This document shows positions 9,310 to 19,177 of a stretch of 64,000 nt of DNA, one piece after another. The stretch is taken from assembly GCA_947178095.1 (NCBI GenBank), contig CAMWWZ010000002.1, forward strand, positions 1 to 64,000, in the 5' to 3' direction. A model generated the notes under the pieces. The model was not told where the DNA came from and did no database searches. It worked only from the letters and a program-made list of their open reading frames with translations. The stretch is from an uncultured Treponema sp. Its GTDB lineage: Bacteria > Spirochaetota > Spirochaetia > Treponematales > Treponemataceae. The position numbers and the translations under genes are program-made. Numbering within the stretch: position 1 is the first letter of the stretch; each line of letters starts with the position of its first letter.

Positions 9310-11022
9310 ATGACACCTTTATTGATTGTCATCGCGGCGATTGTCGTTTTGTTTTGCGGCTACGTTTTTTATGGCTCGTGGCTCGCAAAGCAATGGGGAA
9401 TCGATCCTGCGAAAAAAACGCCTGCCGAAGAAATGAGAGACGGCGTGGACTACGTTGCGGCGAAGCCCGCCGTTTTGATGGGACACCATTTTTCTTCGAT
9501 CGCGGGCGCAGGTCCGATCAATGGCCCGATTCAGGCGGCCGTGTTCGGTTGGGTTCCGGTTTTTCTTTGGTGCTTGCTCGGCGGAATTTTCTTCGGCGGC
9601 TTGCAGGATTTCGGCTCGCTGTTCGCTTCGGTGCGGCACGACGGAAAATCGGTCGGCGAAATCATCAAGGATTCGATGGGAAATCGTTCCAAAAAATTGT
9701 TCATAATTTTCACGCTTTTGGTTTTGATTTTGGTCATCGCAAGTTTCGTGAATGTCGTCGCTGCCACTTTTTTCACGGCGGCGGACGCGCATCAATTCGG
9801 AATCGTCACGAATCCAAACGGCAATCAAACCACGGCGATGGTTTCGGTTTTGTTCATCGTGCTGGCGATTGTCTACGGAATTCTTACGAATCGATTTGGA
9901 ATGAAAACGCTTCCCGCCACAATCATCGGAATTTGCGGAATCGTTATTTCGATTGTAATCGGATTGAATTTCGGACTCGCGCTCGGACGCACGGCTTGGA
10001 TTGTTTTGATTGGCGTTTACATCACGGTCGCGTCGCTCGTGCCAGTTTGGATTTTGCTCCAACCGCGAGATTATATTTCTTCGTTCCTTTTGTATTTTAT
10101 GATGCTTTTGGCTTTGATTGGAATCGTGCTTTCCGCGATTACTGGAAACGCGCAGTTTGGCTTGCCCGCGTTCACAGGCTGGACGACAAAAATCGGAACG
10201 CTCTTTCCCGCGCTCTTCATCACGGTGGCTTGCGGCGCGTGTTCGGGATTCCATTCGCTGATCGCTTCGGGAACAACTTCCAAACAATTGGACAGCGAAA
10301 AAAATGCCAAGGCGATTGGCTACGGCTCGATGCTGATTGAATCTTTGCTCGGCGTGATTTCATTGATTGCCGTCGGAGTTGTCTCGAATGAATTCATCAA
10401 GGACGGCGGATTTACTGGCGCGCCTCCGGTGGCGTTCGCTCGCGGCATTTCAAGCATGTTCGGATTTTCGGACAACACGAACGCGATTTACGCGCTGCTC
10501 ACTCTTTCGGTTTCCGTTTTCGCGCTCACTTCGCTTGACACGGGAACTCGCTTGAGCCGATTTATGTTCACCGAACTTTTCCTGAAAGAGGATGAAAAAA
10601 ATTGGCAGGCGGCGAAAAGTCCCGTTCGCAAATTTTTGGCATTCCCTTTGACCGGAACGATAATCATGGTCGTGATCGGCTGCGTTTTTGGCGGACTGAG
10701 CTTGAGCCAAATTTGGGGATTGTTCGGCGCGGCAAACCAACTTCTCGCAGGCCTCGCGCTGATGGCTGTGGCGGCGTGGCTTATGAATGTCGGCAAGAAC
10801 AACAAGATGTTCGCGATTCCGACGGCGTTCATGCTTTGCGCGACAATCACGCAACTCGTGCTCACGGTGCGAAACAAAATCGCGGCGATGGCGGCGGGCG
10901 CGCAAGGCGCGTTCCATTGGGGCAATTGGTTCCAGCTGATTTTCGCTTCGGCGATGGCGGTCTTGGCAATCGTTTTGATTGTGGAAGGACTCCGCACTTT
11001 TATGAAGCATAAGAAATCATAA
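9310..11022 (+). CDS. cstA: Carbon starvation protein CstA family (pyruvate/peptide transporter)
   Basis: DYVAAKPAVLMGHHFSSIAGAGPINGPIQAA...GACSGFHSLIASGTTSKQ; AGGAG SD before ATG 9310. Confidence 0.92.
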   Translation: MTPLLIVIAAIVVLFCGYVFYGSWLAKQWGIDPAKKTPAEEMRDGVDYVAAKPAVLMGHHFSSIAGAGPINGPIQAAVFGWVPVFLWCLLGGIFFGGLQDFGSLFASVRHDGKSVGEIIKDSMGNRSKKLFIIFTLLVLILVIASFVNVVAATFFTAADAHQFGIVTNPNGNQTTAMVSVLFIVLAIVYGILTNRFGMKTLPATIIGICGIVISIVIGLNFGLALGRTAWIVLIGVYITVASLVPVWILLQPRDYISSFLLYFMMLLALIGIVLSAITGNAQFGLPAFTGWTTKIGTLFPALFITVACGACSGFHSLIASGTTSKQLDSEKNAKAIGYGSMLIESLLGVISLIAVGVVSNEFIKDGGFTGAPPVAFARGISSMFGFSDNTNAIYALLTLSVSVFALTSLDTGTRLSRFMFTELFLKEDEKNWQAAKSPVRKFLAFPLTGTIIMVVIGCVFGGLSLSQIWGLFGAANQLLAGLALMAVAAWLMNVGKNNKMFAIPTAFMLCATITQLVLTVRNKIAAMAAGAQGAFHWGNWFQLIFASAMAVLAIVLIVEGLRTFMKHKKS

Positions 11023-11056
11023 TTCTGCTTTTGCTTTTTGGCATCGAAAAAAATTA

Positions 11057-11095
11057 AAAAAAAATCCGCACGGGATTCCGTGCGGATTTTTTTTT
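11057..11095 (+). terminator. Rho-independent terminator after cstA
   Basis: AAAAAATCCGCACGG-GATT-CCGTGCGGATTTTTTTTT. Confidence 0.9.
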
Positions 11096-11130
11096 ATGGT
11101 CGCATAAAGTCGTGCAAAGTGCGGCCTTGT

Positions 11131-11577
11131 TTACCACCAATCAGTATCGTATTCTTCGTAAATAAATTTAGGTTTGCCATCGATTTTTATGATTTGTATT
11201 TTTCCAATGAGCTGAGGAGTCTCTTCTTTGTCCCCATAATACACATAAAGATTGTCGCTGGGAAAGGTCTGTCCTTCATAAATTTCGATGCGTAAACTTG
11301 ATGCAACGATTTTGAATTCGGCTACAGCGCCTTCTTTTTCATTGTTCGCCGCAACCTCGATTCCGAAAAGTCCTTTGTTATAAATGTAACCTTTTGTAAA
11401 ATATTCCTTTGCGTTATAGTCGTAATCTGATATTTTGTATCCGCCCGGATACCAATCTCCGCCAGTGAGTTTTACATAAGAAACTCCTTCGTCCATCTCG
11501 CCGCCGCACGCCGCGAAAATAATTGCCGCAAATGTCAATGTGAAAAAAGTCGTCAAAAATCTAAATTTTTTTTCCAT
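11131..11577 (-). CDS. Putative lipoprotein
   Basis: Signal peptide with lipobox FAAC (MEKKFRFLTTFFTLTFAAIIFAACGG). Confidence 0.75.
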   Translation of the reverse strand: MEKKFRFLTTFFTLTFAAIIFAACGGEMDEGVSYVKLTGGDWYPGGYKISDYDYNAKEYFTKGYIYNKGLFGIEVAANNEKEGAVAEFKIVASSLRIEIYEGQTFPSDNLYVYYGDKEETPQLIGKIQIIKIDGKPKFIYEEYDTDWW

Positions 11578-11863
11578 AAAAAATCCACCTTTAATTTTCA
11601 GCAATTTCAAAAAACATTTTACCCGAATAACGGCAAATTGTAAATATCTCGCGGCGAATTATTCCTTAATTTTTAGCATTCTTCTATAAATAAACATCAA
11701 AATTGAACATTTTTGGCGTGAAAATAACAATTTTTCGAACTTTTTGCATTTTTTTTTGTTGACAAAAATCAAAAGGTATGGAATAATAATATAAAAGGGA
11801 GGTGGATTGCTTGTGCAATCATGTGATCCCTTATTTCACAAAATCATATATCCTGGAGGAAAT

Positions 11864-13150
11864 ATGAAAAAGAGTTATGTTATCCTTTCTACAGTTGCTG
11901 TCGCGGCAATGCTTTTTTCTGTGACTGGCTGTGGAAAGAAGGCTGCATCTGGAAAGAGTGCAAACAAGTTGGTTGTCTGGTCGTTCACAGATGAATTGCA
12001 GACAATGATCGAGAAGTATTATCAGCCGGCGCATCCTGGCGTTGAAGTTGAATATTCTCTCACGCCGACAGACCAGTTCCCCAACAAATTGGATCCTGTT
12101 CTCGCTTCAGGCAATGGCGCGCCGGACGTATTCGCTTTGGAAGATGCGTTCGTTCGCAAGTACATCGAGCAGGGCCCGAACTTGCTTCTCGACATCACGG
12201 ACGAATACAATGCTATAAAGAGCAAGATGATCGCTTATCCTGCTGAAGTTGGTACTTTCAATGGCCGTGTTTACGGTGTTTCTTGGCAGGCTGCTCCTGG
12301 TGCTGTTTTCTATCGCCGCTCTTTGGCAAAGAAATATCTCGGCACTGACGATCCTGTTGAAGTTCAGAAAATGCTCAGCAACTGGAATGACTTCCTTGCG
12401 ACTGCTCGCAAGATTCGCTCTGCTTCAAATGGCAACTGCGTTATCATTTCTACGACTGGCGACCTCTTCAAGCCTTTCATGTCTGCTCGCAAGAGCCCGT
12501 GGGTTGTGAACGGCAAATTGGTTATCGATCCTGCCGCTCGCCAGTATATGCAGATGGCAAAGCAGATGAAAGACGAAGGTCTTGAAGGACGCCAAGGACA
12601 GTGGGCCGAAGGTTGGTTCGCTGGTATGAAGGACGAGCTCAAAGACGAAAGCGGAAAATCTGTTGAAGTATTCTCTTACTTTCTCCCGACATGGGGCTTG
12701 CACTATGTTCTCAAGACAAACGCTGGCAGCACTGCTGGTGACTGGGCTATGTGCGAAGGACCTGCTCCGTATCGCTGGGGTGGTACTTGGGTAGCCGGCT
12801 ACAAGGGAACAAAAGTTCCTGAACTTGCCAAAGATTTCTTGTTGTTCGTTGGTACGGATGATACGTTCCTCGAGCAGTGGGCGAAAGACACTGGCGATAT
12901 GGTTTCTAACAACAATGTTGTCAACAAGATTAAGGACACCTATAGCGAGCCGTTCCTCGCTGGACAGAACCACTATGCTGAATTCGCTGAAATGGCGAAC
13001 GGTGTAGACGGAAAACTCACACAGGGAACAGACCAAGCTATCGAAGGCTTCTTCGGTGAAGCGACAGGTGCTTATGTCAATGGCGAAATGTCATTGGATG
13101 AGGCCGTTGCTGACTTCACACGCCACGTATCAGAAGAACTTGGTTTCTAA
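11864..13150 (+). CDS. Extracellular solute-binding protein, carbohydrate ABC transporter
   Basis: Lipobox VTGC; LVVWSFTDELQTMIEKYYQ; followed by two permease genes. Confidence 0.92.
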   Translation: MKKSYVILSTVAVAAMLFSVTGCGKKAASGKSANKLVVWSFTDELQTMIEKYYQPAHPGVEVEYSLTPTDQFPNKLDPVLASGNGAPDVFALEDAFVRKYIEQGPNLLLDITDEYNAIKSKMIAYPAEVGTFNGRVYGVSWQAAPGAVFYRRSLAKKYLGTDDPVEVQKMLSNWNDFLATARKIRSASNGNCVIISTTGDLFKPFMSARKSPWVVNGKLVIDPAARQYMQMAKQMKDEGLEGRQGQWAEGWFAGMKDELKDESGKSVEVFSYFLPTWGLHYVLKTNAGSTAGDWAMCEGPAPYRWGGTWVAGYKGTKVPELAKDFLLFVGTDDTFLEQWAKDTGDMVSNNNVVNKIKDTYSEPFLAGQNHYAEFAEMANGVDGKLTQGTDQAIEGFFGEATGAYVNGEMSLDEAVADFTRHVSEELGF

Positions 13151-13168
13151 TCTAGTATAGCACTTTTG

Positions 13169-13190
13169 GGGCGCACCTTTCGGTGCGCCG
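13169..13190 (+). terminator. Stem-loop between binding-protein and permease genes
   Basis: GGCGCACC-TTTC-GGTGCGCC with no strong U-tract. Confidence 0.65.
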
Positions 13191-13380
13191 TGTAAAAGCG
13201 CAGTATGATATTTCGTATGCCGAGCGTGTCATTCGTGGAACTTTTCCGCTGTGATTGTTCGATGTGATGATTGTATCGTATTGCGCTTTTTTTTTTCGTC
13301 TTTTTGAAATGTTTGATGTTTTCGGACTGTGTTTCCCCCTTGCAATGCGTGGATTCACATCTGAACTATAGGAGTTAGGT

Positions 13381-14370
13381 ATGCCAGTCAAGAAACAAAA
13401 TTCGATTCTTGCCTATTTCGCAAAGCCGAAAGGTGCCGAAGCGAAATTGGCGAAGTACGGTTTCTTCTTCGTTGTGCCATTTATAGTTGTATATTTAATT
13501 TTCAATTTTTGGCCTACGCTTTATACTATTCTGCTTTCATTTACAGATTTGCAAGGGTTTCAGACAAAAATGCATTTTACGGGTGCCACCAACTGGATTC
13601 AGCTCGTAAAAGACAATAACTTTTGGGGCGCAGTCGTGAATACGTTCATAATGTGGACGTTCAACTTCGTGCCTCAGCTGGGAATTGCGCTTATTTTTGC
13701 CGTTATTTTTACAGATCCTACATTGTCAGGTTTGAAAGGCAAAAATCTTTTCCGCGCCATTTTTTATATGCCGAACCTTTTGACCGCCGCGTCAATAGCG
13801 ATTTTGTTCCGCAGTCTTTTCGCTTTCCCGATTGGACCGATAAATCAATTTTTCACAAAGCTTGGCATTATGAGCGAAACCACGCGCAACGGCGAGGTGG
13901 TAAAAGAAGCCATCAACTTTTTCCGAAGCCCGATTTGGACGCGCGGAATCGTTTCTTTCATCCAATGGTGGATGTGGTGCGGTCAGACTTTGATTATGCT
14001 CATGGCGGGCATCACTTCGATTTCGCCGTCTTTGTATGAAAGTGCCGTTGTTGACGGCGCGACACAAAGTCAGCAGACTTGGTACATCACGCTGCCGCTT
14101 TTGCGCCCGATGATGCTTTATTTGATGCTTACTTCTATAATTGGTGGTATGCAATTGTTCGAAATTCCGTTCCTCTTGACGGATATGAGGGGGGGGCCGA
14201 ACTATAAGATTCGAACGATGGTTTTGTACATGTACAATACCGCCTTCCAAGGAACGAACAAATATGGCTACGCTTCCACAATCGCGATGGGCGTATTCAT
14301 AATAACTATGGTTCTTTCCGTGATTATGTCTTTCATTTTGAAAGATAGAAGCGATTCAAAGAAAAGGTAA
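13381..14370 (+). CDS. Carbohydrate ABC transporter permease (MalF-like)
   Basis: 6-TM; EAA-loop region YESAVVDGATQSQQTWYITLPLLRP. Confidence 0.92.
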   Translation: MPVKKQNSILAYFAKPKGAEAKLAKYGFFFVVPFIVVYLIFNFWPTLYTILLSFTDLQGFQTKMHFTGATNWIQLVKDNNFWGAVVNTFIMWTFNFVPQLGIALIFAVIFTDPTLSGLKGKNLFRAIFYMPNLLTAASIAILFRSLFAFPIGPINQFFTKLGIMSETTRNGEVVKEAINFFRSPIWTRGIVSFIQWWMWCGQTLIMLMAGITSISPSLYESAVVDGATQSQQTWYITLPLLRPMMLYLMLTSIIGGMQLFEIPFLLTDMRGGPNYKIRTMVLYMYNTAFQGTNKYGYASTIAMGVFIITMVLSVIMSFILKDRSDSKKR

Positions 14371-14381
14371 GGGGGAAAATT

Positions 14382-15338
14382 ATGGAATATAAAGCAGCAA
14401 AAACTGCACAAAAGACAGTAATATATATCTTTATGGTTTTCTTCGCCTTGGTTGCCATTATTCCGATTTGGCTCATGCTCGTGAACTCGACTCGCACGAC
14501 CGAGGAAATCAACGCAAGTTTGACGATGATTCCTGGAAAGTCGTTCATCAACAACTGGAACATCTTGATAACGACTGGTTCTGGTTTGAAAGTCGCGGCG
14601 GGCGGAAAGCTCATGGAAGAATTGCGGAATGCGCCTGCTTATGCTGGAAGATATTTCGCAATTGGCGATTGGATTTTGAATTTCAATGGCGGTAAATTCC
14701 AGATTTGGCAGGGCTTTTTGAACTCGGCAATTATCGCGATTTGCGCGACTGTGTTGAACTTGTATTTCTCCACTCTTACGGCATACGCGCTCCACGTTTA
14801 CCGCTTTAAGGGAAGGACGTTTATTTGGGCATTCATTATGTTCATTATGATGATTCCGGGATCAATCTCGTTCATCGGTTTCTACCAGTTCATGGCGAGA
14901 ATTCATTTGGTGGACAGTTTCATACCATTGATTATTCCTGCGATCGCGAGTTCGGCGACGGTGCTTTTTATGCGACAATATATGGCTTCCGTCCTTTCGC
15001 TGGAACTTATTGATGCCGGCCGCATTGACGGTGCTGGCGAATGGCACATTTTCAATGCCTTGATTCTGCCGATTATGTCTCCGGCTTTGGCGACGCAGGC
15101 AATCTTTGGCTTTGTCGGTTCTTGGAACAACTTCGTAACTCCGATGGTTTTGCTCCAGAGCGACAAGAAAAAGACTTTGCCGATTTTCGTTCAGCTTTTG
15201 CGCGGCGACATTTACCGAACTGAATACGGTGCTATCTATATGGGTGTCGCAGTTTCGTTGATTCCGATTATCGTGTTCTATTGCTTTATGTCGCGATTCA
15301 TCATCAGCGGCGTTACAATGGGTTCTGTAAAAGAATAG
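14382..15338 (+). CDS. Carbohydrate ABC transporter permease (MalG-like)
   Basis: LIDAGRIDGAGEWHIFNALILPIMSPALAT EAA loop. Confidence 0.92.
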   Translation: MEYKAAKTAQKTVIYIFMVFFALVAIIPIWLMLVNSTRTTEEINASLTMIPGKSFINNWNILITTGSGLKVAAGGKLMEELRNAPAYAGRYFAIGDWILNFNGGKFQIWQGFLNSAIIAICATVLNLYFSTLTAYALHVYRFKGRTFIWAFIMFIMMIPGSISFIGFYQFMARIHLVDSFIPLIIPAIASSATVLFMRQYMASVLSLELIDAGRIDGAGEWHIFNALILPIMSPALATQAIFGFVGSWNNFVTPMVLLQSDKKKTLPIFVQLLRGDIYRTEYGAIYMGVAVSLIPIIVFYCFMSRFIISGVTMGSVKE

Positions 15339-15360
15339 TTTTATTCGTGCGGACTCTTGC

Positions 15361-15388
15361 CCCCGACGCTCCGCGTCGGGGTTTTTTG
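15361..15388 (+). terminator. Rho-independent terminator
   Basis: CCCCGACGCTCCGCGTCGGGGTTTTTT. Confidence 0.9.
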
Positions 15389-15434
15389 TTTGTCGCAAAT
15401 TCCGCAAAATAAATACATTTGCTTCAAACGAAAT

Positions 15435-16523
15435 TCAAAGCCGCCTGATTTCTTTTCCTTTTGGCAAAACCAAATCTTTTTCAATGCCGCGCGTCGCATA
15501 AATCGTGCCATCTTTGTCAATCGCCACGCATTCAAATTCGGGGCAGAGCGGGCTTTGCGAAAATCGCGCGATGCTTTCCAAGCCGCAAACGAAAATGCTC
15601 GTGCTGAGCGCGTCGGCGGCCATGCTGTTCGGGCAGATTATCGTGATGCTAACGATGTCGGTGCGCACTGGAAATCCTGTCGCGGGATTTAGGATGTGGC
15701 TGTAAAGTTCGCCGTCCTTTTCGAAGAAACGCTCGTAGCCGCCGCTTGTCACCACGGAATTGTCCTGCGCAAAAAGCATCGCGGCGTTTCCTTCGCCGAA
15801 CGGATTTCTTATGCCGACGCTCCATTTTTCGCCGCTGGATTTTTTTCCGTAGACATAGACGTTTCCGCCCAAAGAAATTACTGCGCGGCGTACTTTTTTT
15901 TCGCGCAGGATTTTTTCCACTTCGTCGGCGGCGAAGCCTTTTGCAATCGCGCCCAAATCAAGCTGAACGCCTTTTTTTGCAAAGCGCACGGTGGGCGCGC
16001 CTTCGTCTTCCGAAAGGATGACATTTTTGTAGCCGACAAGCGGCATCACTTGCGCGAAATCCTCTTCGCTCGGAACGCGCGGATTTTCGCCCGTTACGTT
16101 CCAAAGTTTTACGAGCGGGCCAACGGTGATGTCGAATGCGCCGCCTGAAAGTTCGCAAAAAGAAAGCGCGGTTTTAAGCACCGTGAAAAAATCTTCGCTC
16201 ACTTCCACTTCACGTTCGGCAGCGTTTTCGTTCACGCGCGAAATTTCGGAGGACGGAGAATAATTGTTGAATACATTTTCAATTTCTCGGAGGCGCGAAA
16301 AAATTTTCGCGTAAAGTTCTTCGCTTGAATCTTCATACAAGTTGACAGAGCAAATTGTATTGAAAATAAATTGCGTTTGGGCGGAGAATTTTTTTTGGAA
16401 ACAGCCGCTCAATCCGAATGCGAGAAAAATTGAAAATGCCAAAAATGCGCGCGTGCGAAGATTTTGCAAATGCCGCGAAAAATTATCGAAATAATTTTTG
16501 CGACACGATTTATTCGCTTTCAT
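15435..16523 (-). CDS. apbE: FAD:protein FMN transferase (ApbE)
   Basis: GAIAKGFAADEVEKIL, VTSGGYERFF, HILNPATGFPV, SMAADALSTSIFV. Confidence 0.93.
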   Translation of the reverse strand: MKANKSCRKNYFDNFSRHLQNLRTRAFLAFSIFLAFGLSGCFQKKFSAQTQFIFNTICSVNLYEDSSEELYAKIFSRLREIENVFNNYSPSSEISRVNENAAEREVEVSEDFFTVLKTALSFCELSGGAFDITVGPLVKLWNVTGENPRVPSEEDFAQVMPLVGYKNVILSEDEGAPTVRFAKKGVQLDLGAIAKGFAADEVEKILREKKVRRAVISLGGNVYVYGKKSSGEKWSVGIRNPFGEGNAAMLFAQDNSVVTSGGYERFFEKDGELYSHILNPATGFPVRTDIVSITIICPNSMAADALSTSIFVCGLESIARFSQSPLCPEFECVAIDKDGTIYATRGIEKDLVLPKGKEIRRL

Positions 16524-17376
16524 CTTCCAACTTTTTTTTGCATTCGCCGAGCCGACTTTTCGCGCCGTCGTCCAATTCGGGATATTGCGGATTTATGTCG
16601 CGCATTACGTCCAAAAGAATTTCCGAAACGAGATAGCGCGTGTACCATTTTTTGTCGGCGGGCAAAACATACCACGGGCATTCTTTCGTGCTCGTGGCGT
16701 TGATCGCGTCCTCGAACGCCGCGCGGTAGTCGTCGAAAAATGCGCGCTCCTTGATGTCGTTCTCGCTGAACTTCCAATTTTTTTCCTCGCGATTTATTCG
16801 CTCCAAAAAGCGTTTCTTTTGTTCGCCCTTGGAAAGGTTCAAAAAAATTTTTATCACGCGAAATGAATTTCCGTAAAGATATTCTTCCCAGCCGCGAATG
16901 TCTTTGTAGCGATTTTTGATGTAGTCTTTGTTCACCGTGCGCTCGGGCATTTTGTAGCCCTTCCAAAATTCGTGCACTTTTACGACCAAAACTTCTTCGT
17001 AATACGAACGATTAAAAATGCACATTTTGCCGCGCGCAGGAAGCCGCTTGTGATAACGCCACAAAAAGTCGTGCGCCGCTTCTTCAGTGTTCGGCGACTT
17101 GAAGCTGCACACGTCGATGCCCTGCGGATTGATGCTGGAAAAAACGTGCTTCACAACGCTGTCCTTTCCAGCCGCGTCCAAAGCCTGGAGACAAATCAAA
17201 ATCGCCTCGCGGCTTTCGGCGTAGAGCCTGTCTTGCAGAGCCTTCGCTTCGTCCATGTTTTTTTGGGTCTGCTTTACGAGCGCGGATTTTTTTTCTTTTA
17301 TTTCGTCGAAGTCGTAATGAATTTTTTTCAAGTCAATTTTTTCGCTTCCGTCAAATCGATACTGTTCCAATTTCAT
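16510..17376 (-). CDS. Polyphosphate kinase 2 family protein
   Basis: LQALDAAGKDSVVKHVFSSINPQG, WRYHKRLPARGKMCIFNRSYYEEVLVVKVH; GGAGG SD. Confidence 0.9.
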   Translation of the reverse strand: MKLEQYRFDGSEKIDLKKIHYDFDEIKEKKSALVKQTQKNMDEAKALQDRLYAESREAILICLQALDAAGKDSVVKHVFSSINPQGIDVCSFKSPNTEEAAHDFLWRYHKRLPARGKMCIFNRSYYEEVLVVKVHEFWKGYKMPERTVNKDYIKNRYKDIRGWEEYLYGNSFRVIKIFLNLSKGEQKKRFLERINREEKNWKFSENDIKERAFFDDYRAAFEDAINATSTKECPWYVLPADKKWYTRYLVSEILLDVMRDINPQYPELDDGAKSRLGECKKKLEDESE

Positions 17377-17494
17377 AATTTCCTCCGAATGCAAAATGCG
17401 CCCTTTCGGACAAAATAAATTATATCACGGAAATTTCAAAAAAGCAAATTTTTATTTTTGCAAATTGTGAATGTGAAAAGAAAGCGAATTTCGC

Positions 17495-17523
17495 TTGAAA
17501 CTTTTCGCGCTTCGTGATATAAT
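17495..17523 (+). promoter_or_regulatory. Sigma70-type promoter for pyr operon
   Basis: TTGAAA - 17 nt - TATAAT. Confidence 0.8.
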
Positions 17524-17546
17524 TTTAAAAATTCAAAAAGGAGTGT

Positions 17547-17697
17547 TTAAAGTTTGCGTCAAAAATACTGCCGCAAACTTTAACTTCGAGTTTTTTGCTT
17601 CGCCAAAAACTCGTTTATTTTACCGCGATTTTTCACTTTGTTGCAAAATCGCGTTTTCAATATTTTTAGAAATTGAAATTTCTAAAAATATTGAAAA
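17547..17697 (+). repeat. Array of four abutting stem-loops in pyrB leader
   Basis: Stems 17547-17583, 17587-17613, 17624-17653, 17654-17697 (last is a perfect 21-bp inverted repeat with 2-nt spacer). Confidence 0.85.
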
Positions 17698-17717
17698 TTT
17701 ATAAGGAGTGCATAAAA

Positions 17718-18644
17718 TTGTCTCTGAAAGGTCGTCACGTTATTCAAATATCTGATTTGTCCGTTTTGGAAATCGACGAAATCTGCGAACTGGCAGAACA
17801 AATTATTGTTGATCCGAATTCATTTAAAGAAGTGTGCCGCGGGAAAATTCTTGCGGCACTTTTTTTTGAGCCGAGCACAAGGACGCGGCTTTCGTTCGAA
17901 GCGGCGATGCTGCGGCTTGGAGGAAGCGTGGAAGGCTTCGCCGATGCTTCGTACACTTCCACGACGAAGGGCGAAATTCTCGCCGACACGATTCGCGTGG
18001 TTTCAAGCTATGCCGATGTGATCGCCATTCGAAGTCCGAAAGAAGGCGCCGCGCTTTTGGCGAGCGAATATTCGGCGTGCCCGATAATCAACGCGGGCGA
18101 CGGCGGGCATTTCCATCCCACGCAGACGCTCACAGATTTGCTCACGATTCGCCAACTCAAGGGCGGGCTTGAAGGAATGACGATTTGTTGCGTCGGCGAT
18201 TTGCGTTTTGGAAGGACAGTTCATTCGCTCACTCAGGCGATGTGCCGCTATCCGAAAAATCGATTTATTTTCGTAAGCCCGAAGGAACTTGCGATTCCAG
18301 AATATATGGTCGAAGATGTTCTCAAGCCCGCCGGCATCGAATACGAATGCGCCGAGCGGATGGAAGACGTGATTGACAAGGCCGACATTCTTTATATGAC
18401 GCGCGTTCAAAAAGAGCGATTTTTTAACGAGCAGGATTACATTCGCTTGAAGGACAGCTATATTTTGGACAAGGAAAAAATGCGCCGCGCGAAAAAAGAT
18501 ATGATTGTTTTGCATCCGCTTCCTCGCGTGAACGAAATTTCCTACGAGGTGGATTCCGATCCGCGCGCGGCATATTTCAAGCAAGTGAAATTCGGAATGT
18601 ATGCGCGAATGAGTTTGATGGCAAAACTCACGGGCGCACTTTGA
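17718..18644 (+). CDS. pyrB: Aspartate carbamoyltransferase catalytic subunit
   Basis: [40 protein letters not shown] then TTG start. Confidence 0.93.
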   Translation: MSLKGRHVIQISDLSVLEIDEICELAEQIIVDPNSFKEVCRGKILAALFFEPSTRTRLSFEAAMLRLGGSVEGFADASYTSTTKGEILADTIRVVSSYADVIAIRSPKEGAALLASEYSACPIINAGDGGHFHPTQTLTDLLTIRQLKGGLEGMTICCVGDLRFGRTVHSLTQAMCRYPKNRFIFVSPKELAIPEYMVEDVLKPAGIEYECAERMEDVIDKADILYMTRVQKERFFNEQDYIRLKDSYILDKEKMRRAKKDMIVLHPLPRVNEISYEVDSDPRAAYFKQVKFGMYARMSLMAKLTGAL

Positions 18645-18720
18645 AATTTTTGAAAATCAAGGAGTTGTGATAAAACGCCGCACAACTTGCGCATACTTTT
18701 ATTTTCAATTTGGGGGAAAT

Positions 18721-19173
18721 ATGTTGAACGTTGATACTATAAAAAACGGTTTGGTGATTGATCATATTCACTCGGGCGACGGTCCGAAAATTTTCCGCTG
18801 GCTTGGTTTGGAAAAGGCGCGTTTTACCGCCGCGCTTGTGATGAACGTGCAGTCGAAAAATTTGGAAAAGAAAGACATAATCAAAGTTGACAACATCATC
18901 AACATCGATTATTCTGTGCTCGGCTTCATCGATCCGAACATCACGGTGAACGTCGTCAAAGACGAAAAAATCGTGGAAAAAATAAAAATGGAATTGCCGC
19001 AAAAAGTGACGGGCGTAGTGAATTGCAAAAATCCGCGATGCATCACCGCGAGCGAAAAATATGTCGTGCAAACTTTCGACCTCGTGGACAGAACGCGCGC
19101 GCTATATCGTTGCAAATATTGCGACACGCTTTACAAGGCAGGACTTCAAGGCGAAGCGGTGGAAATTAGTTAG
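18721..19173 (+). CDS. pyrI: Aspartate carbamoyltransferase regulatory subunit
   Basis: NGLVIDHIHSG; zinc-binding CKNPRC...CKYC. Confidence 0.93.
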   Translation: MLNVDTIKNGLVIDHIHSGDGPKIFRWLGLEKARFTAALVMNVQSKNLEKKDIIKVDNIINIDYSVLGFIDPNITVNVVKDEKIVEKIKMELPQKVTGVVNCKNPRCITASEKYVVQTFDLVDRTRALYRCKYCDTLYKAGLQGEAVEIS

Positions 19174-19177
19174 AAAA

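Noticed and set aside
9288-10340. 350-aa alternative-frame ORF inside cstA
   Set aside because: Overlaps unmistakable CstA in another frame; no recognisable domain.
14189-14196. G8 tract inside the MalF-like permease gene as a fourth contingency locus
   Set aside because: The gene is intact and the Gs encode the conserved MRGGPN motif; could slip, but no evidence of a broken frame.
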